A stretch of DNA of 64,000 nucleotides from Bugula neritina. Its lineage: Eukaryota > Bryozoa > Gymnolaemata > Cheilostomatida > Bugulidae. The translations under genes were made by a program, and so were the position numbers. Shown here one piece after another: positions 55,441 through 64,000 of the stretch (the first letter of the stretch is position 1; each line of letters opens with the position of its first letter). The stretch covers positions 2,612,501 through 2,676,500 of the forward strand of contig OZ037772.1 in assembly GCA_964035545.1 (NCBI GenBank), written 5' to 3'. The notes beneath the pieces are model-generated. The model ran no database searches. It was not told the origin of the DNA and saw only the letters and a list, made by a program, of their open reading frames with translations.

Positions 55441-55511
55441 GAGATCCTGGTTAAATTGGACCACAAGGACCCAGTGGACGAGACGGAGAAAATGGAGCTC
55501 CTGGTTTACAG
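55441..55511 (+). pseudogene. Collagen Gly-X-Y exon with stop
   Basis: GDPG, TAA (55452-55454), then IGPQGPSGRDGENGAPGLQ. Acceptor TTTGTAG, donor GTATTT. The triplet period is unmistakable; the stop removes a Y-position residue. Confidence 0.65.
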
Positions 55512-56111
55512 GTATTTCACAAACTATTCTGAAACTCATACTTTTATTGTTCATTTTCTATGTATTCTCCACCATGTTTTTACTAGAAGTAGACTTTAAT
55601 TCAGTAATAAGTTCAAATAAATTATTGTTTTGCATTATGCAGTTTATTATTGCCTGAATCTTGTAATAAGAATATTGACAATATTAGAGCAGCAATGTGA
55701 TTGGCTTAACAATACCAGAGCAGGGATTTGATTGGCTTAGCAATATCAGTGCAGCGATGTGATTAGTTTTACAATATCAGTGCAGCGATGTGATTGGCTA
55801 CTCTGTTCTGTTCTGCAGGGCTTCAGAGAAGATGAGGGGAAACGGGATTGCCCTGTGCTGTAGGAGATGCTGGAAAACCCGGACCTCAATGTCCAATGGG
55901 AGAGAGCCGGTCGACTGGGCTCAAGAGGTTCCTCGGACCAGTCGGTGCTCCTGGTTATCCTGACCTGCAAGGACCGAGGTTGGTGAATAGTATCTTTGTG
56001 GGGCTCACTGCTTGTGTGGGAGTTGTTTCCTCTGAAATATTTGGAAATATAGCTTGAGTTCCTTGCCTTGTGTTATCAGTTAGCCACGCCTAGGTGTTTC
56101 ACAGTTTATTA

Positions 56112-56599
56112 CAGGGTTGGGGTAATTGTAATTTGTAATTGTAATTTGTCGTATTTAATTACATTTCTTCAAGTAATTGAATGTAATTTGTAATTGACGT
56201 ATAAAAATGTAATTGTAATTGTAATTAATTACATATCTAATGTAATTGATTTTTACAATTACATCTCATACTTAAGAAATTCATACTTTTTTAACATGCC
56301 TACTGTTAAATAACAAGTTCAGGTTAAGTCAATGTAGTATAGTATCAGTGTTGAGAACAAAGCACGTTCACCACTGTCAAAATTGCCCCTGCTAGTTGGA
56401 CCCTAGAAGTGAAATTGCATAACTTCTATTTGTCCTTTGTGAGAACAAAAGTAATTGTAATTGTAATTAATTGCTTTACAATGTAATTTTGTAATGTAAT
56501 TAATTACATTTATTTCAACTGTAATTATAATTGTATTTGACAAATTCTCATGTAATTGTAATTAATTACATTCACATGTAATTGACCCCAACAACCCTG
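56112..56599. mobile_element. hAT-like MITE, intact
   Basis: Ends CAGGGTTGGGG and CCCCAACAACCCTG, flanked by the perfect 8-bp duplication GTTTATTA (56104-56111 and 56600-56607). The sub-terminal regions are TAATTACAATTA-rich inverted repeats. No coding capacity. Confidence 0.9.
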
Positions 56600-57237
56600 G
56601 TTTATTATGGAGCTCATACTTTTATTGTTCAAGGTCTAGATGTATTCTCCACCATGTTTTTACTAGAAGTAAACTTTAATTCAGTAATAAGTTTAAAATA
56701 AATTGTTTTTTCATATTTTGCTGTTTATTATTGCCTGAGTATTGTAATGAGAATATTGGCTTCACAATTCCAGTGCAGCGATGTGATTGGTTTGACAATA
56801 TCAATGCAGCGATGTGATTGGCTTGACAGTATCAGTGTAGTGATGTGATTGGCTACTCTGTTCTGTTCTGCAGGGCCATGCCTACTTGTATTATGTGTTA
56901 GTCTTGTTTTGCAGTGAACAGAAAGGGATAATGGGTCATAAAAGACACCCGGGATCTTACAGAACTGATGGTGAGGAAGGGTTCATCTGATGTTGATGGC
57001 CTGCCTGGTATATCCGGCAATCCTGGAGATGCAGGAGAAAGGAGACCACCTTGTTTCCCAGGAGATACCGGACTTTTTGGAGAACCAGGTGATGTTTACG
57101 CTCAATTGAGTTTAATCTGTCAAGGTGAGTTGGGATCTTTTTCGTTTTCATTATTTTATGTTTGTTATGTGGAAAACGGGAAAACTCTGTCTCGGAGCAT
57201 TTTTGTTTTTTCAGAGAGCTTTGGATTATTTGATTAT

Positions 57238-57527
57238 GGTCTACACAGGGGTGTAGACAGACTAAACTACACAGGGGTGTAGACAAACTAAACTAGACAG
57301 GGGTGTAGACAAACCAAGCAACACAGACGTGTAAACAGACTGAACTGCACAAGGTGTAGACTGACTAAACTATATTTTGGTTTAAACAGACTAAACTACA
57401 CAGGGGTGTAAACAGACTAAACTACGCAGGGGTGTACACAGACTAAATTACACAGGGTTGTAGACAGACTAAACTACATAGGGATGTAGACAGACTAAAC
57501 TACATAGGGATGTAGACAGACAAAACT
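57238..57527. repeat. 26-bp tandem repeat
   Basis: About 11 copies of ACAGGGGTGTAGACAGACTA plus AACTAC, more diverged than the other arrays. Confidence 0.92.
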
Positions 57528-58537
57528 TACTACAAACTTATAACTACCTTGCGTCATGCTGTCTCTATTCTCTCCTATAATTTCACCTTTATTTAGGGAG
57601 TAGATTTCAAGTGGGCTATTCTATAGTGACCAGTCACACTGTTTATTATAGCAACATAGAAATCAAGTTGAAAACTAGTTGCACCTGTTGTGATGCTATC
57701 AGTGGGTGCTTACAGGTAGAGACGGAGTACCTGGACCTGTTGAGATCGGATATCAGGGTAAACAAGGAGATCAAGGTCCTGCAGGTAAAAATGAGGAGTG
57801 ACTCACCCTTGCTTGTGTATTTCTATTCTTTTTAGGTATTCTATAATATGCTGGGGTTGTCAGATTGATCTAGTGGAGTTACCTCCTCTTAAGTGAAAAA
57901 TACTTGAATATTATAATTTGCTCATCAATCTCACTGATTAAAGCTACTGCTGTCAAAAAAACAAGATTGTTGCAGTCTAAAAATGAACGCCAGCTATAAA
58001 CTATACACAGCAAATTTTTTAGCTTGGAGTAAATTGACCAATTTATGATAATCAATTTTAATTTTTTAGCTTTTATAGTATGGATGTTGATGAGTGTTGC
58101 TATAGTAACATGTTGGTTTCCTGTATGGATTGTAGTTTGAGTATCAGGCAGAGTTTTCCCAACTCAACTTCCTTCAAATTCACTCTGAGAGAGCAAAGCA
58201 AACCCTGACTCACAGGTAATAGTCACTGCTAGCAGCTTATCAAATAGTCACTAGTTGCTAGTCACCAGATACTAAACCTCTACTATGTTGCTAGTCACTT
58301 GATACTCTGAACAATCACTGGCTTCTTCTTAAGCTGAGTGAGTTGTTGGTATGACTGTTCCTTTTGCTGATTGTAGATGTATAAACTCAGTGGCGGTAGA
58401 AGACGCATGCGAAAGGAAGAATAAGTCAGTCATTTTATATACAGCTGGTGATAAAGAATACACAGCAACAACAGATAGCAGGTCCCAATATCCAGTGCTG
58501 CAGGTTGATTGCAGGATTTTTACAAGGTATCTAAATC

Positions 58538-58655
58538 TGACCTATATACTGTAAATCTGACCTATATACTGTAAATCTGACCTATATAGTGTAAATTCTA
58601 CCTATATAGTGTTAACCTGACCTATAAAGTGTAAATCTAACCTATATAGCATAAA
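58538..58655. repeat. 20-bp tandem repeat
   Basis: Five to six copies of CTGACCTATATACTGTAAAT. Confidence 0.88.
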
Positions 58656-58659
58656 TTCG

Positions 58660-59790
58660 ACTTGCACTTGAACATGATTGCGATAGTTGCATCTTTTTTT
58701 GTATTGATATACAATATAGCTTGCCTTTGAGGCTTTTTAACGACTACTAATGAGTTCAACCCAAAAGCCACTTTGATTTCTGTGCAAGTTTAGAATTTTG
58801 AGTTTGCCCTCTGCCATTTTGTAGTATTCCAAATACTATCAGAAGCTCCGACAGGGATTGAGATTGACACCAAGACCCCCACCCACTTGCCTATTATTGA
58901 CATCGCTCCTGGTGACATTAGGACCACTCACAAAGAGTTTGGGGTTCAGCTTGGAGAAGTCTGCTTTTCATAGACTCATATCTAACAACAGTGTTATTTG
59001 GCTGATTTTTTAAAACTGTCCCTGATTAGATTTTTATATAACCTAATTTTAAATGAAATATTTGATTACTCTAAATAAATTTATCCGAGACTTCTGAGGC
59101 AGTGATGGTGATTTTTGTACATATAAATTTGAAGGAGTTTAGCTATAGGGTTTATGCTGTTTTTTAATTATTCCACCATAACCTGAGATTGTGAGTAGGG
59201 ATTCTAGAATGAGGTAGGGAGGGTGTTATGCCTCTCCCTATGACTTTATGTATTTAGAAACTGTTGTTAATTTAGTAATTCTGTTGATGGTACATTTTTA
59301 AATTCATTTAATCCAATCATTTCTCTGATATTACAAAATATATTTTACCATAAGGTGCTACACAACTTATTTCTCAGCTTGTAAATTTCATCATCAAAAT
59401 TATTATAGTACTAAAGTTGGTCACAGATTTCTGATAAGCTGCAGTTTTCAGATCTGATTATTTGACTTATTTATCCTGAAATTAGACATTGTTAGTTTAA
59501 AATGGAATTTAACATATATTTTAGTTACTTAGTTTCAACTGTGTTGACCATATCAACATTTTAAATTTTACTTTGGCTGCTATGAAGTATAATATAAGCA
59601 AATGGCATTAAGTTATTAATATATAATAAGGTTTGCAAAGACTTAATATACCAAGCAACTGTGACAAGACATGACAATAACTCCAGCCAATCATACATAG
59701 GACTCTGTTCAACTACCTTCAAAGCCAGACTCAGCAACCATAAAGCCTCTTTCCTACATGCAGATAAAACCAACAGCACACAACTCAACA
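58660..59790. other. AT-rich non-coding DNA
   Basis: A short frame at about 58857-58970 (TPTHLPIIDIAPGDIRTTHK) has coding-like composition but no splice context or recognised family. Nothing else seen. Confidence 0.4.
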
Positions 59791-59975
<185 letters not shown>

Positions 59976-60239
59976 CCCAGAGAGGAACTCAGTCATCATG
60001 AACTCCAATGTCAATAATTTGAATATACTACAATAATACATATAGTATATTATTATTACTCTTTCAGGATAATCATTCTATTTATATTAACACCTGTTTA
60101 TTTGAAGTAATTTAATAAGTTTTGCTGTAAATTTATTTCTCAAACCAGCATGTCAGTTAAATATAAAAGTACAATCACACATACAACATGTAGACATGTA
60201 GTTATATACATTATAAAACATAATTATTATGTTGGTGAA

Positions 60240-61269
60240 ATGCTATACAGTATATTATGTTATACATTATATTATGTTATACAGTATATTATGTTATACA
60301 GTATATTATATTATACAGTATATTATGTTATACATTATATTATGTTATACATTATATTATGTTATACAGTATATTATGTTAAACAGTATATTATATTATA
60401 CAGTATATTATGTTATACATTATATTATGTTATACATTATATTATGTTATACAGTATATTATATTATACAGTATATTATGTTATACATTATATTATGTTA
60501 CACAGTATACTATGTTATACAGTATATTATGTTATACAGTATATTATGTTATACAGTATACTACGTTATACAGTATATGTTATGTCATACAGTATAATAA
60601 GTTTTACAGTATATTATGTTATACAGTATCTTATGTTATACAGTATATTATGTTATACAGTATATTATGTTATACAGTATACTATGTCATACAGTATACT
60701 ATGTTATACAGTATACTATGTTACACAGTATATTATGTTATACAGTATATTATATGTTATACAGTATATTATGTCATACAGTATACTATGTTATACAGTA
60801 TATTATGTTATACAGTATATTATGTTATACAGTATATTATATTATACAGTATATTATGTTATACATTATATTATGTTATACAGTATACTATGTTATACAG
60901 TATACTATGTTATACAGTATACTATGTTATACAGTATATTATGTTATACAGTATATTATGTTATACAGTATACTATGTTATACAGTATACTATGTTATAC
61001 AGTATATTATGTTATACAGTATATTATGTTATACATTATATTATGTTATACAGTATACTATGTTATACAGTATACTATGTTATACAGTATACTATGTTAT
61101 ACAGTATATTATGTTAAACAGTATATTATGTTATACAGTATATTATGTTATACAGTATACTATGTTATACAGTATATTATGTTATACAGTATATTATGTC
61201 ATACAGTATATTATGTTATACAGTATATTATGGTATACAGTATATTATGGTATACAGTATATTATGTTA
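60240..61269. repeat. 17-bp satellite (ACAGTATATTATGTTAT)n
   Basis: About 60 copies with C/T, A/T and short indel variants. Because 17 is not a multiple of three, all three frames remain open and produce long false ORFs. Confidence 0.97.
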
Positions 61270-61271
61270 TA

Positions 61272-62576
61272 GGGGTAACGGGGGCACAACGGGCCGAATT
61301 TTGCATTTGTTGCTCTCATTTGTCTGTTTTTCAAGTTACTAGTTCAATAATCTCTAGTCTTAATGCTGCATATGTTGTCTATTACAGGTATCAGTTTGTT
61401 GTTTCTATCTCTCTCACAACTTTTAGAATAATGAAATGTTCAAGACCCATTGTGTCCCATTGTACCCATTGTACCGGGGTACAATGGGACACAACAAATC
61501 TATTGAAATTTTGCGTATATTTTGTTACATCTGATCTTTATTTATTTAATATTACAAATAAATAAAGATTCTCTTTCAGATCTACAGCAAAATTCATGTT
61601 TTAGCTGTACAGTTTGTGTTACTTCGGTTAGCAGAGGGAGGCAAAATCAAACGCACGTCACTAGGTTCTGCAGTGCCATTATCATTACTGTTTAGAACTA
61701 AAAATGTTCTGTTATTTTCACTTCAGAGCAACATTTATCAAAAAAAACTTTAGTAACGTGTACTACAAAAATCAGAGTAGACTTTTTTCTATGAACTGTA
61801 GCTAAGGTGCATGGCTGAGGTTTGTTACTGGAGTAAGGAGGAGAGAGGGGAAGCAAATGAGCAAATCACAATTTATTTCAGTCAAATACATGATGTATAT
61901 TCCCTCAATGGTGTAATATATAATGAATATCAATGACTATTTACTAGTAGCAACAGCAGAGTGTTTTGTATTATGTATAAAATTGCAAAGCTTTAACCTC
62001 ACCAGATGTATATATTAGGGGAGCTTCAACTTGTAGTTTTGTAGTCTTACCATGATGTCTTTGATATTTTACAAAAAGGTCAGAAATGGCTATATCTATA
62101 GATTTTAGTAACAGTTCAACCAACTTTTTATGCAAACAAACTAATAACAGTGATCAGGGTGCAATAATCAGGTGGCCCATTGTGCCCCGGTCAGCGTGGC
62201 CCATTGTGCCCCGTGTGGCCAAATTGAGAATAAATGTGCCCCAAGAAAAATTTATTTCAGTGTTTGCTGTTATACTAGTTAAGCATTGTAGAGACAAGCA
62301 ATGGCAACAATATTAGTAAAATCTAGGCTTCTTGCCTTTGAGTGTAAAAAGTTATGAGGCTTTAGCGACGTCCTAAAAAATTTACAAAAAGTAGGTAAAA
62401 ACAGTTTTTTACTCGCCTTTTCAACACGTATATTCCGCAAGTGTTGAAACTACAAAAGCTGAATAATTATGTCAATACCTTTTTATGAAAAAAAAATCAC
62501 AACTCTAAGTTAATAAGTTCTCTCACAATTTGGCCGGCTTTTTGTACCCCTATGACCGTTGTGCCCCCGTTACCCC
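61272..62576. mobile_element. TA-flanked DNA transposon (mariner-like, non-autonomous)
   Basis: Terminal inverted repeats GGGGTAACGGGGGCACAACG and its complement (62557-62576), flanked by TA at both ends (61270-61271 and 62577-62578). No transposase frame in 1,305 bp. An internal 18-bp hairpin TTGTGTCCCATTGTACCC (61450-61467 with 61477-61494) and the related words GGCCCATTGTGCCCCG near 62172 and 62202 repeat the terminal theme. Superfamily is inferred only from the TA duplication. Confidence 0.8.
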
Positions 62577-62578
62577 TA

Positions 62579-62720
62579 CTGTGTAGGTATATAGTGTAAG
62601 TATACTGTGTAGGTATATAGTGTAAGTATACTGTGTAGGCACACAGTGTAAGTATGTATTGTGCAAGTATATAGTGTAAGTATATACAGTAAGTATACAG
62701 TATAAGTATACTGTGTAATT
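62579..62720. repeat. Degenerate GTGTAGGTATATAGTGTAAG repeats
   Basis: Short imperfect array adjoining the right end of the transposon. Confidence 0.75.
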
Positions 62721-63268
62721 ATCAGAGCAAGTAATTAAGTAGAAATATCAGTGTAGCTATCTAAGAGTTATGAATCACCTTAAAATAACTATTTGCAGGT
62801 AAAAATAAATTAAAAGTGAAATTCAAAGCCAATATATTAACTGTAACATACAATATAGTATAATATTCAATATAAAATAAAATATAATACTTGATATAAT
62901 GTTAAATTTGAAATGTTATATATGTGTTATATAACATAATGTTTAATATATTGAAAAAGAAGAGAATAACCTCAAGACTCCCTGACACACTTCACTTATG
63001 TGGTAATAAAATATTCTCATATACATACTAGTTTTCATTTACATACTCACTCCATAATCTCTGAGCACAGGCTTGTCGCTCATGCATTCAGATAAGCTTT
63101 GATCTGAACAGACAACTCTTAATCTACAGAAAAAATTTAATATTTGTGACACAGAATAATATAAAATAATCCTGCAGCATCCTGTTTCACAGAAATCTCA
63201 TGGTTTTGTATTTAGGAATGAGCAAAGTAGAAATGGAGGAGTCTAAGCTACTCATTTACCTTGATATA
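62721..63268. other. AT-rich non-coding DNA
   Basis: No feature recognised. Confidence 0.5.
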
Positions 63269-63649
63269 AGCCTAGGGCCACACTGTGCGTATTTTCGCAT
63301 GCGAAAATTGAAACTACAAGTAGCAAAGGCGTCCACTGTAACGTCAGTGATGCGTGATAAATAACGCTTTCACTTTTAAATCGCACTCGCTTTCAATAAA
63401 ACGCAATTTACTGGAATTTGGCACTAAAATAAAGAAATTGGGCTCGCTTAATAACTACCAGCCAATTAGGTGGCGACGGCAGAGACGATTCGCACTTGCG
63501 TTGAAAATGCAGAGCGACAAGTGCGAATGTTTTCTCTGAGAAAACATTCGCACTTGTCGCTCTGCATTTTCAACGCGCACAGTGGACACCTTTGCTACTT
63601 GTGATTTCAATTTTCGCATGCGAAAATACGCACAGTGTGGCCCTAGGCT
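63269..63649. mobile_element. MITE with long terminal inverted repeats
   Basis: AGCCTAGGGCCACACTGTGC at the left and its complement at the right, with inverted similarity continuing through TTTTCGCATGCGAAAATTGA for about 70 bp. No clear target duplication, so no superfamily is assigned. A partial copy lies at 21268-21384. Confidence 0.83.
63498..63576. repeat. 79-bp near-perfect palindrome inside the MITE
   Basis: Arms of 39 bp (63498-63536 and 63538-63576) are exact reverse complements around a single T. Begins GCGTTGAAAATGCAGAGCGA. The copy at 21268 has only one such arm. Confidence 0.9.
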
Positions 63650-64000
63650 AACACATTGAATAAAACACAATAATTCTCATCACAGATTGTAGACTAATAA
63701 TTATGATTTTCATACAAAATTAATTTGTCAGCAACTTCTTCTAGTTTGAAAAAAGCAATAGATTTTACTAAATTTACTACTAAACTGTTAATCTAAATAT
63801 GGAATGGAAAATTCAACATCCCGTAGCAAACAAATCATAAAGAAATACAAATATTTTGCAAAAAAAATTGCATTTATACTTTCAAAGTTTTCAGTCAGAA
63901 ATTCAATTTGACCGAGCTAAAATTTCACCAAGTTACATTGCATCTTAAAAGAATAGTAAGTGTGATCACAACTAGACTAGTATGAGTCATAACAACTAAA
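63650..64000. other. AT-rich non-coding DNA
   Basis: No feature seen. The words TCAGTCAGAAATTCAATTT and ACCGAG near 63890-63915 also occur near 30330-30360, hinting at another dispersed repeat. Confidence 0.45.

Larger units (their letters stand above)
53026..58505 (+). pseudogene. Degraded gene with cysteine-rich (EB/WAP-like) modules and collagen Gly-X-Y exons
   Basis: A series of splice-bounded exon candidates: 53026-53174 onward, 53441-53525, 53847-53993, 54311-54434, 54712-54855 (Cys modules such as CDLDRDCGKLQIC and CKTHQECLPNQICGNEVC), then 55441-55511, 55819-55978, 56915-57088 and 57716-57784 (GPQGPSGRDGENGAPG, GISGNPGDAGE, GKQGDQGPAG). A further candidate is 58379-58503. In-frame stops occur at 53172-53174, 53984-53986 and 55452-55454, and the third collagen exon shifts frame. 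An extracellular matrix or secreted protein is suggested by the modules. It is either a decayed gene or two neighbouring fragments; no start or signal peptide was found. Confidence 0.55.

Noticed and set aside
58857-58970. A coding-like frame (GIEIDTKTPTHLPIIDIAPG)
   Set aside because: Short, without convincing splice sites or a family I recognise.
60150-61565. Long open frames (up to 471 codons) rich in Ile, Tyr, Val
   Set aside because: They are products of the 17-bp satellite read in three frames; no splice sites, no codon bias, no conserved domain.

Overview
This window is eukaryotic nuclear DNA from an animal. The coding pieces are split by GT-AG introns, and the recognisable host genes are metazoan types: a RING/B-box/coiled-coil/beta-propeller gene, a cytosolic-type valyl-tRNA synthetase and a cysteine-module plus collagen gene. 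AT-rich non-coding DNA, many small DNA transposons and very long mini/microsatellites fill the rest. A non-bilaterian invertebrate such as a sponge would fit, but this is only an inference. No rRNA gene, functional tRNA gene or CRISPR array is visible.

Layout: (1) 1-4274, 3' part of a Ty3/gypsy LTR retrotransposon (copy A, + strand). (2) 5938-20619, a 7-exon host gene for a 619-residue TRIM-like protein. Its 9.7-kb first intron contains a complete 7,437-bp Ty3/gypsy element of the same family (copy B, 7719-15155), and intron 3 holds a hAT-type MITE. (3) 20145-22705, an inverted duplication of the last intron, last exon and start of the 3' UTR of that gene. (4) 23307-31435, minus strand, a valyl-tRNA synthetase pseudogene. 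At least eleven exons are recognisable, with stops, frameshifts, missing exons and a truncated 3' half, and its introns carry satellites. (5) 32431-32814, a dead LINE-type reverse transcriptase tail. (6) 33855-42744, a hAT-like element with about 440-bp inverted arms and 8-bp target duplications, carrying copy C (35362-42420, minus strand) nested in its right arm. (7) 43678-50576, a complete Ty3/gypsy element of a second family (copy D, minus strand). (8) 50985-52933, a 26-bp minisatellite. (9) 53026-58505, a degraded gene with cysteine-rich modules followed by collagen Gly-X-Y exons. (10) 59795-64000, AT repeats, a 17-bp satellite, a TA-flanked DNA transposon and a MITE with a 79-bp palindrome.

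The retrotransposons are the most informative part. Both families start reverse transcription from the same tRNA-Leu-type primer site. Both appear to make Pol by -1 ribosomal frameshifting: a slippery heptamer, a 5-6 nt spacer and a 10-bp stem lie at the gag/pol junction. All three complete insertions have 4-bp target duplications of the form RTAY. The first family (A, B, C) carries a third ORF downstream of pol, coding for an acidic, C2H2/C2HC zinc-finger, coiled-coil protein. This ORF is absent from family D and stays open in A and B even though their pol genes are broken. Copies A and B are in direct orientation on either side of the RING exon of the host gene.
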